A stretch of DNA of 64,000 nt from Sporosarcina sp. NCCP-2716. GTDB taxonomy: Bacteria > Bacillota > Bacilli > Bacillales_A > Planococcaceae. This document shows, in pieces, positions 34,148-42,575 of the stretch. Position 1 is the stretch's first letter. The number at the start of each line of letters is the position of its first letter. The notes under the pieces were generated by a model. That model did no database searches. It was given only the letters and a program-made list of their open reading frames with translations, and was not told the DNA's origin. The stretch spans positions 1-64,000 of the forward strand of contig NZ_BRCF01000004.1 in the NCBI RefSeq assembly GCF_023707985.1. The letters run 5' to 3'. The position numbers and the translations under genes were made by a program.

Positions 34148-34921
34148 ATGAAACCGAAAATCGAACTGCGCGGATTGACCAAAGTCTTCGTGAAGAAGAC
34201 AGGAAGTGTCACGGCGCTCGAGGACATTTCCCTCAACGTCGGCGAAGGTGAATTCGTCTGCCTCGTCGGACCGAGCGGCTGCGGCAAGACGACATTGCTG
34301 CGCATACTCGCCGGTCTCGAGACGCAAAGTGCAGGCGAGCTGAAGATCCATGCCGAACAGAGTGCCCGGCCGCTGCAGTCCATGGTGTTCCAGGAGAAAG
34401 GCATCCTGCCCTGGATGACCGTGCGTGACAATGTCTCCTTCGGTTTGGAGATGCGGAAAGCGCCGAAATCGGTCATCGCGGAACAGACCGCCTACTATTT
34501 GGAGAAGACCGGATTGTCGAAGTTTGCCCATCTGTACCCGAGTGAACTGTCGGGCGGCATGAAACAGCGGGTGAGCATCGCCCGGGCGTTCGCGAATGAT
34601 CCGGAAATCCTGCTGATGGATGAACCGTTCGCAGCACTCGACGAACAAAACAAATTTATCCTCCAGGAAGAACTGCTCTCGATCTGGTCGGAGACGAGGA
34701 AGACGGTGCTGTTCATCACCCACAGCATCGACGAAGCACTCATGCTCAGCGACCGGATTCTTCTCATGAGCGCTCAGCCCGGAAAGATCATACAAGAAGT
34801 GCGGATCGACCGTCCGCGTCCTCGAAAAATCGAAGAGATCCGGAAAGACCCGGAACTTGCCGGCCAGTTTGTCGACATTTGGAAACACTTGCAGCAGGAA
34901 GTCCAGAAGACAAGAAAATGA
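34148..34921 (+). CDS. ABC transporter ATPase, SsuB/TauB type
   Basis: A 257-residue ATPase: Walker A GPSGCGKTTLLRILAG, Q-loop MVFQEKGILPWMT, signature ELSGGMKQRVSIAR, Walker B LLMDEPFAALDEQ, switch LFITHSIDEALMLSD. It follows the permease by four bases with TTGGAGGTG upstream and is co-transcribed with the binding protein. Confidence 0.93.
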   Translation: MKPKIELRGLTKVFVKKTGSVTALEDISLNVGEGEFVCLVGPSGCGKTTLLRILAGLETQSAGELKIHAEQSARPLQSMVFQEKGILPWMTVRDNVSFGLEMRKAPKSVIAEQTAYYLEKTGLSKFAHLYPSELSGGMKQRVSIARAFANDPEILLMDEPFAALDEQNKFILQEELLSIWSETRKTVLFITHSIDEALMLSDRILLMSAQPGKIIQEVRIDRPRPRKIEEIRKDPELAGQFVDIWKHLQQEVQKTRK

Positions 34922-34936
34922 CGGAAGGGGAAGCGT

Positions 34937-36031
34937 GTGAAACAGTGGATGAAAGCAGGCGGGCTTGCACTGGTGATCGGTGCCGCACTTGCACTCGGCG
35001 GCTGCGGAGACAAAGAACCGGAGACGAAACCGGCCGCAAAACCTGTTGACGAAACGGAAAAAGGCGCACTCAGCCCGCTCGAGAAGCGGACGAAAGTCGT
35101 CATTGCCGAGGACGGCGCCGCATCGGGAGCCGGTTTCTATATCGCGAAGGAACGGGGCTATTTCGAAGACTATAACATAGACGTGGAATTCACCGATTTC
35201 GCGAACAGCGATGATATGCTGCCGGCGCTCGCTGCCGGGGAAGTCTCGATTGCGGGCGGCGTGTCGACAGCCTCGTTCTTCAATGCCATCGCACAGGGGA
35301 TCGACGTGCGGATCATCGCTGACAAAGGACATAACATGCCGGGCGAATCGTATTTCTCCTTCGTCATCGGCAACCATATGAAAGACGTCATTATGGATTA
35401 TCCGGATTTCAAAGGGAAGAAGATTGCGGTTTCCTCCCGCAACTCGATTGACGGCTACATCTACGAGGAGATGCTTAAACACGCCGGCCTCACGGAGGAC
35501 GACGTCGAGTATGTGCACATTGCCGACTTCGGCGCGATGCTCGGCGCCCTCGATTCCGGTACGGTCGACGCGGCTCTGAGCATCGAACCGCTCATCGCAC
35601 AGGGCATCGAAAACGGGTTCCACCTGCGCTTCGGCGACACGACGGACTATGCACCGGAATCCCAGATCGCCATGGTGCTCGCGTCCCCGCAGTTCATGGA
35701 GGACGAAGAACTGTCGCTGCGCTTCATGGCCGCTTACTTGAAAGGGGTGCGCGATTATAACGACGCCTTCTTCGAGGATGTGGACGAAGACGAAATCATC
35801 GACATCATGGTGAAGCACACAGCACTGAAAGACGCCAAACTGTGGGATAAAGTCTTCGTGACCGGCCTCGATCCGGACGGCAAGATGTTCATTGACGACA
35901 TTAAAAAGCAGTATGAAACGTACAAAGCGAACGGTGCCATCCAGGGAGAGATCGACTTCGACAAGGCGATCGACACGTCGCTTGCGGAAGAGGCCGTCGA
36001 ACTGCTCGGCGCCTATGAAGCCGCCAGCTGA
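34937..36031 (+). CDS. ABC transporter substrate-binding lipoprotein, NMT1/SsuA-like
   Basis: A 364-residue lipoprotein with lipobox ALALGGC (Cys about 23) and a periplasmic-binding fold of the NMT1/THI5/SsuA type. GAASGAGFYIAKERGYFEDY, LAAGEVSIAGGVSTASFFNA and GTVDAALSIEPLIAQGI are characteristic. Substrates in the family include sulfonates, taurine, nitrate and pyrimidine precursors of thiamine; nothing visible settles which. The start is GTG with GGAAGGGGAAGC. The lack of monooxygenase or thi genes nearby leaves the substrate open. Confidence 0.88.
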   Translation: MKQWMKAGGLALVIGAALALGGCGDKEPETKPAAKPVDETEKGALSPLEKRTKVVIAEDGAASGAGFYIAKERGYFEDYNIDVEFTDFANSDDMLPALAAGEVSIAGGVSTASFFNAIAQGIDVRIIADKGHNMPGESYFSFVIGNHMKDVIMDYPDFKGKKIAVSSRNSIDGYIYEEMLKHAGLTEDDVEYVHIADFGAMLGALDSGTVDAALSIEPLIAQGIENGFHLRFGDTTDYAPESQIAMVLASPQFMEDEELSLRFMAAYLKGVRDYNDAFFEDVDEDEIIDIMVKHTALKDAKLWDKVFVTGLDPDGKMFIDDIKKQYETYKANGAIQGEIDFDKAIDTSLAEEAVELLGAYEAAS

Positions 36032-36033
36032 TG

Positions 36034-36078
36034 AAAAAAAACTGTCCAAAACGATTGAGTCGTTTTGGACAGTTTTTT
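36034..36078. terminator. bidirectional terminator
   Basis: AAAAAACTGTCCAAAACG/CGTTTTGGACAGTTTTTT, an 18-bp stem between convergent units. Its right arm reaches the stop of the 36078 gene. Confidence 0.92.
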
Positions 36079-37043
36079 CATGCGGACTGCTGGATCTGCC
36101 GTCTGGCGGCAACGGACGTCTGCCAGCTGTGGAGCGACATGCCGATAACGATGACGGCAGTGCCGGCCAGGGAGACAGGTCCCGGCAGCGCCATGTGAAG
36201 CAGCAGCATCTCGCCGAGCATCGCGAACAGGAGCTCGAGCGATTGCGTCGCTTCAACCGCCGCGAGCCGTCCCTGATCATGCTGCACGAGATCGGTCGCC
36301 ATGAAGAACAGCGTTGTTGCGATGACCCCTGAGCTGACGCCGACGACGAACGACTGGAACAGCTGGCTCCAGGACGGCAGCCCGACCGTCAGCCAGGCAT
36401 ACCCCGCAAGGACAAGCCAGACCGGCAGCGTCATGAGCGTCATACCGAGAACCCGCTGGAACGTATCGAGCGAGCCGCCGAGCAGTTCCATCATCTTGCG
36501 GTTGCCGAGCGGATAGGCGAACGCTGCCACAACGATCGGCAGCGTGCCGAGCAGGAGCGCCTTCCCTGTGACCGACTGGGCATGCGGAATCTGGATGAGC
36601 ACGACTCCCGCGAGGATGACGAGGGAGATGAGGAGCGACGGGACCGGGATCGTCTGCCGCACTTTCCGCTCTCCCGCCGGTGTCCGGACGGTCAGGTAAA
36701 AGATCGGTGCAAGAAGGACACCTGCAACGATCGTCAGCTGCCATGTCCCGGCGAGCAGCCAGCCGGGTGCGTAGGCTGCGGAAAAGGTGAGCGGTCCGTA
36801 GAACAAGACGAAAGCGACGGTGCTCCAGCCGAAAAACGGCCAAGGACGGGCGCGCATATCCCGGCTCATCGCCTGAAGCCCTCCGCGCATACCGACGATG
36901 GCGAAGAGGAATGGCACCATGAAAAAGTAGCGCAGCGAGGCACTCCACATCCAGCTGCCGCCTGCAAGTTCCATGGAGCGGTTCAGGACGAACGTCACCG
37001 CGAAAAACACGGCGGCGAGTATACCGAGCCAGATCCCTTTCAT
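36078..37043 (-). CDS. EmrE-like multidrug efflux transporter family protein
   Basis: A 321-residue protein with ten helices in two DMT-type halves. The start is MKGIWLGILAAVFFAVTFVL, and SGVIATTLFFMATDLVQHDQ and VEATQSLELLFAMLGEMLLL are typical of the large multidrug-resistance efflux family of the DMT superfamily. Substrate unknown. It ends inside the shared terminator and lies 12 bases downstream of pepT, so the two are probably one transcript. Confidence 0.8.
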   Translation of the reverse strand: MKGIWLGILAAVFFAVTFVLNRSMELAGGSWMWSASLRYFFMVPFLFAIVGMRGGLQAMSRDMRARPWPFFGWSTVAFVLFYGPLTFSAAYAPGWLLAGTWQLTIVAGVLLAPIFYLTVRTPAGERKVRQTIPVPSLLISLVILAGVVLIQIPHAQSVTGKALLLGTLPIVVAAFAYPLGNRKMMELLGGSLDTFQRVLGMTLMTLPVWLVLAGYAWLTVGLPSWSQLFQSFVVGVSSGVIATTLFFMATDLVQHDQGRLAAVEATQSLELLFAMLGEMLLLHMALPGPVSLAGTAVIVIGMSLHSWQTSVAARRQIQQSA

Positions 37044-37055
37044 GCCGACGCCTCC

Positions 37056-38282
37056 TTACGCCCGTGCTTCGTACAGCTGCACAGCTTCGATGATGACTTG
37101 CGCCGCTTTCTCCATCGTCTCTGCAGAAACGAACTCATAGCGGCCGTGGAAATTCTCCCCGCCGGCAAAGATATTCGGTGTCGGGATGCCCATATAGGAA
37201 ATCTGGGAGCCATCCGTACCGCCCCGGATCGGTTCGATGACCGGTTCGATGCCAAGCTTGCCGAATGCCTCTTCGATGATTTCGACGATTTCCATATGCG
37301 GGGTGATCTTTTCCCCCATATTGTAGTATTGGTCCTCAAGCTCGAGTGTGACAGCGTCGGCGCCATACTCCGTCTGCATCTCGGCGACCGTATCGCGGAA
37401 CAGCTGTTTCCGTGCTTCGAATGTTTCCTTGTCGAAGTAACGGATGATGTAATCAAGTTCCGTCTTCTCGACCGAGCCCGCGACGTGCATCAGATGGACG
37501 AACCCTTCACGTCCGTCCGTCCGTTCAGGCACTTCATCGGAGGGCATCGCCGCCTGGAATTTTTGCGCACGCAAAATGGAGTTCACCATCTTATCCTTTG
37601 CCGTGCCCGGGTGGACATTTGTCCCGTAGAACGTGACACGTGCACCCGCGGCGTTGAAGCTTTCGTATTGAAGTTCGCCGAGAGGGCCGCCGTCCAGCGT
37701 ATAGGCGAAATCCGCGCCGAATGCTTTGACGTCGAACTTATGCGGCCCGCGTCCGATTTCTTCATCTGGTGTGAAGGCGACACGCAGTTTGCCGTGCTTG
37801 ACCTCGGGGTGTGCCTGCAAATAGGCCATCGCCGTCATGATTTCCGCGATTCCCGCTTTATCGTCAGCACCGAGCAGTGTCGTGCCGTCTGTCGTGATGA
37901 GCGTCTGGCCGATGTAATTGTTCAGTTCCGGGAACCGCTCGGCTGACAGTGTGGTGTTTTCGTTCAGTACAAGGTCGCTTCCGTCGTAATTGTCATGGCG
38001 CTGCGGTTTGACGTCCTTGCCCGAGTAATCGGGTGACGTGTCGACGTGCGCGAGGAACCCGATGACCGGGACGTCTTTGTCCGTATTGGACGGCAGTGTC
38101 GCAAACAAATACCCATTGTCGTCCAGTGTGATGTCTTCCATCTGGAGTTCTTCCAATTCCTGTTTCAGCAGACGCAGCAGATCCCACTGGCAGTCCGTGG
38201 AAGGCGTCGAAGCGCTGCTGTCATCAGACTCGGTGTTGATTTTCGCATAGCGGATGAACCGTTCAAGTACTTGTTCTTTCAT
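37056..38282 (-). CDS. pepT: peptidase T (tripeptidase)
   Basis: A 408-residue M20-family metallopeptidase that removes the N-terminal residue of tripeptides in the cytoplasm. Zinc-site segments are [59 protein letters not shown] and the late [19 protein letters not shown]. Length equals other PepT proteins. ATG follows AAAGGGGATTTCC. Probably expressed with the 36078 gene. Confidence 0.95.
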   Translation of the reverse strand: MKEQVLERFIRYAKINTESDDSSASTPSTDCQWDLLRLLKQELEELQMEDITLDDNGYLFATLPSNTDKDVPVIGFLAHVDTSPDYSGKDVKPQRHDNYDGSDLVLNENTTLSAERFPELNNYIGQTLITTDGTTLLGADDKAGIAEIMTAMAYLQAHPEVKHGKLRVAFTPDEEIGRGPHKFDVKAFGADFAYTLDGGPLGELQYESFNAAGARVTFYGTNVHPGTAKDKMVNSILRAQKFQAAMPSDEVPERTDGREGFVHLMHVAGSVEKTELDYIIRYFDKETFEARKQLFRDTVAEMQTEYGADAVTLELEDQYYNMGEKITPHMEIVEIIEEAFGKLGIEPVIEPIRGGTDGSQISYMGIPTPNIFAGGENFHGRYEFVSAETMEKAAQVIIEAVQLYEARA

Positions 38283-38355
38283 AATGTAAGGAAATCCCCT
38301 TTCAATTGTATGTAAATTCGTTCTGCGTCATGCCCGCGCAGGAAAAGCGGGACAG

Positions 38356-38387
38356 CAAAATCGGCAGTTCGCGGATGCGCTGCCGAT
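38356..38387 (-). terminator. terminator before the DUF2187 gene end
   Basis: ATCGGCAG/CTGCCGAT with a 12-base loop and minus-strand TTTTGCTG, 18 bases after the DUF2187 stop. Confidence 0.6.
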
Positions 38388-38405
38388 ACGGCTCTTTCTA
38401 TCCGG

Positions 38406-38627
38406 TCAGACGACCGTGTAGTTCTTGTGGGCGACGACCGTCAATGAAGAGGCGGCGCCGATCTGTTCGGCATCCTCTTCGGAAATCTCCACAATGACGG
38501 AGTTCTCCAATATCTTATGAATAGTGCCGATCACGTAAACCCCGTTTCGGATGAATGATATCTTTTCACCGATATGACGGGCTGCAATGAAGTCGGATAC
38601 AGGATGTTCCTTACGCGGAAAAGCCAA
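38406..38627 (-). CDS. DUF2187 family protein (YkvS-like)
   Basis: A 73-residue small beta-barrel-like protein. GEKISFIRNGVYVIGTIHKI and ENSVIVEISEEDAEQ, ending in VVAHKNYTVV, follow the DUF2187/YkvS pattern. TTG start at 38627 with GAGGAGGG six bases upstream; the frame continues upstream to 38852 but that part is AT-rich non-coding and has no ribosome site. Function unknown. Confidence 0.8.
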   Translation of the reverse strand: MAFPRKEHPVSDFIAARHIGEKISFIRNGVYVIGTIHKILENSVIVEISEEDAEQIGAASSLTVVAHKNYTVV

Positions 38628-38803
38628 ACGATTCCCTCCTCTGGTCTGCTTCGATAGTGTTCGAATGGTGAAGACCCACGGCCATTCAGTGTACAGACAG
38701 TGTAAAACGTTGGCCCAATGGTTTGGAACACGAAATAACATAGATAAGTATAACATAATTCGAACAATTTCGCGCTGTTCTAATTTACCAGGGAAGCAAT
38801 CTG

Positions 38804-38832
38804 TTGACCTTATACGGGAAGGGGTATAAAGT
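38804..38832 (+). promoter_or_regulatory. promoter with CsoR-family operator before the CstR-like gene
   Basis: TTGACC (38804-38809) and a -10 in TATAAAGT (38825-38832) enclose TTATACGGGAAGGGGTATAA, a 6-bp dyad (TTATAC/GTATAA) with a G-rich centre typical of CsoR-family sites. Binding here would block RNA polymerase. Confidence 0.6.
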
Positions 38833-38858
38833 GGAGGGAAGAGAGGGGGCATGGACAG

Positions 38859-39125
38859 ATGGAATACGATACGAAAGTTGTAAACCGGCTGAAGCGGATC
38901 GAAGGCCAGATCCGGGGCGTGCTCCGGATGATCGAAGCGCAGGATGACTGTAAAGACGTCATCACCCAGTTATCCGCGTCCCGTTCAGCGATCGACCGGA
39001 CAATCGGTCTGATCGTCAGCACCAATCTGATCAGCTGCATGGAAGACGAGGAGCTCTCCGATTCACCGGAAGCGAAAGAAGCACTCGTAAAAGAAGCAGT
39101 TGAATTACTCGTGAAGAGCCGATAA
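38859..39125 (+). CDS. CsoR/RcnR-family repressor, CstR-like
   Basis: An 88-residue helical repressor with NRLKRIEGQIRGVLRMIEAQ. It has two Cys, in DDCKDVITQLSASRSA and LISCMEDEE, and lacks the His that completes the copper site in the CsoR at 14221. A two-Cys site without that His is the signature of CstR-type persulfide sensors. Its operator lies in its own promoter, so it is probably autoregulated. No sulfur-oxidation gene follows directly; the likely target genes are elsewhere. Confidence 0.8.
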   Translation: MEYDTKVVNRLKRIEGQIRGVLRMIEAQDDCKDVITQLSASRSAIDRTIGLIVSTNLISCMEDEELSDSPEAKEALVKEAVELLVKSR

Positions 39126-39141
39126 TAGACGGCTCTTTTTC
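39114..39141 (+). terminator. terminator overlapping the CstR-like stop
   Basis: AAGAGCC/GGCTCTT stem followed by TTTTTC; the left arm is the end of the coding sequence. Confidence 0.75.
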
Positions 39142-39265
39142 TATATCCTTCAAACATTAGAATCGCATGTTGGTTTTCTCATCATCTCCTAATTTCCATC
39201 TCAGGGAATCCTCAGACAGCAGGGCTATGATATAAGTATCCCAACAGGAAAAGGAGAGGAACAAG

Positions 39266-39946
39266 ATGAAAAAGACATTGATTACAGCAGTAAGCGCACT
39301 GATGATTTCCGCAGGAGGTGCCCAGGCAGCAACGTACGCCCACGCAGGACAGCAGGCAGACGCACAGAGCTCCTACTCGTATGTCCAGCACAACACAAAC
39401 TACGGACAGCAAGTCACTCAGGACATCACAGGTCTTGAAGAATACGCGTCAATTGCGTCAGTCATCGATCCGGCCGCTTTCACAACACGTGTGACAGAGG
39501 ATAACGTATCAAACCGGGTGATCCTTTTCTCCGACAGCTACGGACGTACGCAGTACAAGAGTGTCTTCGTGAAAAAGACAGGGCTCTTGAAAGTGATCAG
39601 CGAAAAAGGCGGCGGGGTCGTCCTTCAGACAACCGTGACAGCGGATACAGCTGCACCGGCTCCTGAAGTGAAGCCTGAACAGAAACCTGAACAGCAGCCA
39701 TCCGTAAAACCGGAACAGCCGTCAAGTGCGATCAGCAGCCTTCCTGAATACGGAACACTTGCAGCTCATGTCGACTTGAGTGCCCTGACTCCTGTCGTCG
39801 TATCGGACAATTATAACGAACGTACGATTTTGCTGAAAGACGCCAAAGGCCAAGGTCAGTTCAAGAGCATCTTCGTTAAACGGACAGGTATGCTTAAGAT
39901 CGTCAATCTGAAAGGCGGCCAAATTTTCTACGGCGCAGCCCAATAA
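39266..39946 (+). CDS. secreted protein with a duplicated 60-residue domain
   Basis: A 226-residue exported protein with signal peptide MKKTLITAVSALMISAGGAQ and a probable cleavage after AQA near residue 21. Two copies of a domain follow, at about 56-117 and 157-220. Each starts LEEYASIASVID or LPEYGTLAAHVD, continues with a VILFSDSYGRTQYKSVFVKK or ILLKDAKGQGQFKSIFVKR strand pair, and ends TGLLKVISEKGG or TGMLKIVNLKGG. A Pro/Glu/Lys/Gln linker (about 130-152) joins them and may cross the wall. There is no anchor or lipobox. AGGAGAGGAAC precedes ATG. I know no family for this domain. Confidence 0.72.
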   Translation: MKKTLITAVSALMISAGGAQAATYAHAGQQADAQSSYSYVQHNTNYGQQVTQDITGLEEYASIASVIDPAAFTTRVTEDNVSNRVILFSDSYGRTQYKSVFVKKTGLLKVISEKGGGVVLQTTVTADTAAPAPEVKPEQKPEQQPSVKPEQPSSAISSLPEYGTLAAHVDLSALTPVVVSDNYNERTILLKDAKGQGQFKSIFVKRTGMLKIVNLKGGQIFYGAAQ

Positions 39947-39963
39947 GCCAGACATTCACACAA

Positions 39964-39997
39964 GAGCCCGGTTTTCACGCAACCGGGCTTTTTTTAT
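39964..39997 (+). terminator. intrinsic terminator
   Basis: AGCCCGGTT/AACCGGGCT stem and TTTTTTT. Confidence 0.9.
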
Positions 39998-40072
39998 TTC
40001 AGCTGAAACGCAGTGCTGGCAAGGGATTAGATTAGTCAATCGCGAAACTATCAAATTATTTTGAGTTACCTG

Positions 40073-40101
40073 TTGACTTCCGGATCCGGAGCCTGTATAG
40101 T
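40073..40101 (+). promoter_or_regulatory. SigA promoter of the SAM-riboswitch/metY unit
   Basis: TTGACT, 17-base spacer, TATAGT, with transcription expected to start about 28 bases before the aptamer. Confidence 0.85.
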
Positions 40102-40135
40102 CAGTTCCAAGATGGAAAACTGAATAAGTCACAAA

Positions 40136-40305
40136 CTCTTATCAAGAGCGGCGGAGGGACTAGGCCCTACGATGCCCGGCAACCAGCAAGCAGACCAGCT
40201 TGCAAAGGTGCTACTTCCTACAGATCCTGTTACAGCGGTCTGAAAGATAAGGGGAAGTGCCAGCAATGGCAGGTCCTCTTCTATTTTCTGAAGGGGGCCT
40301 TTTTA
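40136..40305 (+). ncRNA. SAM-I (S-box) riboswitch with terminator
   Basis: The aptamer runs about 40136-40255. P1 is CTTATC/GATAAG, the conserved AGAGCGGCGGAGGGA follows, then the GATGCCCGGCAACC core, the AAGGTGCTA junction and the final GAAAGATAAG. The expression platform is a terminator with AGGTCCTCTTC/GAAGGGGGCCTT and TTTTTA (40271-40305). When S-adenosylmethionine is plentiful the terminator forms and metY is switched off. Confidence 0.96.
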
Positions 40306-40368
40306 GTTTCCCCATCACCCGTCCGGTGTGCACAGTTCCATCAAAACTATCTTCCGGAGGTTAGGTAT

Positions 40369-41658
40369 ATGACAAATTTACAACCCGAAACACAGCTGCT
40401 TCACGGTGGCCAGCAATCCGATCCGACAACCGGATCCCGTGCCGTCCCGATCCATCGGACGACGTCGTTCGTCTTCAAGGACACAGAGCAGGCGAAGAAC
40501 CTGTTCGCCCTGCAGGAAGCCGGCAATATCTACACCCGGATCACGAATCCGACCGTTGCCGTGTTCGAAGAGCGTATTGCACAGCTTGAAGGCGGTACGG
40601 CGGCTGTTGCACTCTCATCCGGCATGGCGGCAATCGCATTCTCAATCCTCAACATTGCTGAAGCAGGGGATGAAATCATCGCAGCCGCTAATCTGTACGG
40701 CGGAACGTACAATCTGTTCGCCACCAGCCTGCCGAAGTACGGCATCACGGTAAAATTTGTCGATTCAACTGACCCGGAAAACTTCCGCAGCGCCATCACG
40801 GAAAAGACGAAAGGCATCTTCGCCGAGACGATCGGCAACCCGAGTCTGCAAGTGCTAGACATTGAAAGAGTCGCAGACATCGCGCACGAAAACGGCCTCC
40901 CGCTCCTGATCGACAACACCTTTGCGTCCCCATACGGATGCAATCCGATCGAATTCGGAGCGGACGTCGTCATCCACTCAGCGACAAAGTGGATCGGCGG
41001 CCACGGCACGACAATCGGCGGCATTGTCGTCGACGCTGGCAAGTTCGACTGGACGCAGGGACGGTTCCCGGGCTTCACCGAACCGGATGAAACCTACCAC
41101 GGCCTGCGGTACGGCATCGACACGGCTGGCGCTGCATTCGCGACGAAACTCCGGGTACAGGGACTCCGGGATTTCGGTCCGTGCCTCGATCCGGACAGTG
41201 CATTCAACTTCCTCCAAGGTCTGGAGACGCTTCATCTGCGGATCCAGCGCCACGGGGAGAATGCGCGGAAGGTGGCAGAATTCTTATCTGAGCATCCGTC
41301 TGTGGAATGGGTGACATTCACCGGCCTCGAAAGCCACCCGACCGCAGCGCTTGCAAAAAAGTACTTGAAAAATGGTGCCGGTTCCATCATCGTATTCGGC
41401 ATCCAAGGCGGACGCGACGCCGGCAGACGCGTGATCGACAACGTTTCGCTCTGGTCTCATGTGGCCAATGTCGGCGACGCGAAATCGCTCATCATCCACC
41501 CGGCGTCCACAACGCATCAGCAGCTGTCCGCGGAAGACTTGGTCAAATCCGGCGTCACTGAGGAACTCATCCGTTTGTCAGTCGGCCTGGAATCTGCAGA
41601 CGACATCATCGCCGATTTGAAGCAGGCGATCGAAAAAGCTGTGCTGGTCAACGCCTAA
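40369..41658 (+). CDS. metY: O-acetylhomoserine sulfhydrylase
   Basis: A 429-residue PLP enzyme of the Cys/Met metabolism family, making homocysteine from O-acetylhomoserine and sulfide. PLP Lys is in DVVIHSATKWIGGHGTTIGG, the Tyr/Arg phosphate site in YTRITNPTVAVFE, and NPSLQVLDIERVADIAHENG is typical. The insert EPDETYHGLRYG distinguishes MetY from shorter MetB/MetC enzymes. CGGAGG precedes ATG. It is controlled by the SAM riboswitch just upstream and followed by a terminator. Confidence 0.95.
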   Translation: MTNLQPETQLLHGGQQSDPTTGSRAVPIHRTTSFVFKDTEQAKNLFALQEAGNIYTRITNPTVAVFEERIAQLEGGTAAVALSSGMAAIAFSILNIAEAGDEIIAAANLYGGTYNLFATSLPKYGITVKFVDSTDPENFRSAITEKTKGIFAETIGNPSLQVLDIERVADIAHENGLPLLIDNTFASPYGCNPIEFGADVVIHSATKWIGGHGTTIGGIVVDAGKFDWTQGRFPGFTEPDETYHGLRYGIDTAGAAFATKLRVQGLRDFGPCLDPDSAFNFLQGLETLHLRIQRHGENARKVAEFLSEHPSVEWVTFTGLESHPTAALAKKYLKNGAGSIIVFGIQGGRDAGRRVIDNVSLWSHVANVGDAKSLIIHPASTTHQQLSAEDLVKSGVTEELIRLSVGLESADDIIADLKQAIEKAVLVNA

Positions 41659-41671
41659 CCTCATTCGTACG

Positions 41672-41710
41672 GCACCCGGTTCCCCCATTCGGAAACCGGG
41701 TGCTTTTTTT
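41672..41710 (+). terminator. metY terminator
   Basis: GCACCCGGTT/AACCGGGTGC stem followed by TTTTTTT. Confidence 0.9.
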
Positions 41711-41735
41711 GTGTTTTGGATGAAGGCTGGCGTGT

Positions 41736-42278
41736 GTTTAGTGCCCGGGGGCCATCGGTTTGCGGGGGAGCGGTCACTAAGGCGCGTCCTTATTGCCCGC
41801 GCGGCGTCATAGTGCGCAACGACGGTCACTAGGGAAGTGTTCTAGTGCCCGGGGACCGTCGTTATGCGGGAGAGCGGTCACTAGGGCGAGTCCTTATTGC
41901 CCGCGCGGCGTCATAGTGCGCAACGGCGGTCACTAGGAAAGTGTTCTAGTGCCCGGGGATCGTCGTTATGCGGGAGAGCGGTCACTAGGGCGAGTCCTTA
42001 TTGCCCGCGCGGCGTCAAAGTGCGCAACGACGGTCACTAGGAAAGTGTTCTAGTGCCCGGGGACCGTCGTTATGCGGGAGAGCGGTCACTAGGGCGCGTC
42101 CTTATTGCCCGCGCGGCGTCATAGTGCGCAACGACGGTCACTAGGAAAGTGTTCTAGTGCCCGGGGATCGTCATTATGCTTGAGAACGGTCACTAGAGCG
42201 CCCTCTTTCTGCCCGAGTGACATCATTTTGCGGAGGAGCAGTCACTAGGCAGCGTCCCAATCGCCCGGCTCTCACTAG
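41736..42278. repeat. hierarchical tandem repeat, 104-base period
   Basis: About five units of 104 bases, each made of two alternating 52-base halves: one has GGGCGAGTCCTTATTGCCCG and GCGGCGTCATAGTGCGCAAC, the other has TAGGAAAGTGTTCTAGTGCC and GTCGTTATGCGGGAGAGC. Both halves begin CGGTCACTAG. Within a half, related 26-base quarters can be seen. Central copies differ by one or two bases; the first and last are degenerate. No credible gene is present, and the array fills the gap between metY and the HTH gene. Confidence 0.9.
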
Positions 42279-42284
42279 AATTCA

Positions 42285-42329
42285 TCAAAAAAACCGGCCC
42301 CGTCGAGAAACATCGGCGGGGGCCGGTTT
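42285..42329 (-). terminator. terminator of the HTH/queT unit
   Basis: AAACCGGCCCC/GGGGCCGGTTT stem with a run of T on the minus strand. Confidence 0.88.
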
Positions 42330-42331
42330 GT

Positions 42332-42562
42332 TCAGTCTTCGTCTTTGATATCGCGGTCCGGGGGAATCGGTTCGTTCCGCCACTCCTCGATCTGCTGCTT
42401 GAGCTGCTCGAGCTGCTCGAAGTAGAGGCCGAACTGGTCTTCATTGACGAGCCAGTCCCGGCCGTCGTGGACTGCACGGATTTTTTGGTTCATGACATAC
42501 CGCAGCACTTGGTCAGCCGGCATGCCTAATTTTTCAGCGGTTTCCTCGATGGTCAAGTACAC
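42332..42562 (-). CDS. excisionase-like helix-turn-helix protein
   Basis: A 76-residue protein with the short winged-helix fold of excisionase/MerR-type DNA binders: MYLTIEETAEKLGMPADQVL, then RYVMNQKIRAVHDGRDWLVN. A helical, Gln/Glu-rich C-terminus follows. No integrase is nearby, so a phage-type excisionase role is unlikely. It lies 13 bases after queT and is probably transcribed with it. Confidence 0.75.
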   Translation of the reverse strand: MYLTIEETAEKLGMPADQVLRYVMNQKIRAVHDGRDWLVNEDQFGLYFEQLEQLKQQIEEWRNEPIPPDRDIKDED

Positions 42563-42575
42563 AGAATCGCTCCTG

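Noticed and set aside
34067-36280. 737-codon open frame on the minus strand
   Set aside because: It lies opposite three strong ABC-transporter genes, has no ribosome site and its translation shows no domain. Long antisense frames are expected in GC-rich codon-biased genes.
41736-42278. CRISPR array or tRNA/rRNA-type repeat
   Set aside because: The whole 104-base unit is repeated with no unique spacer, and no RNA-gene features are present.
42332-42562. phage excisionase marking an integrated element
   Set aside because: No integrase, phage gene or attachment repeats nearby; host-like composition and transcription with queT.
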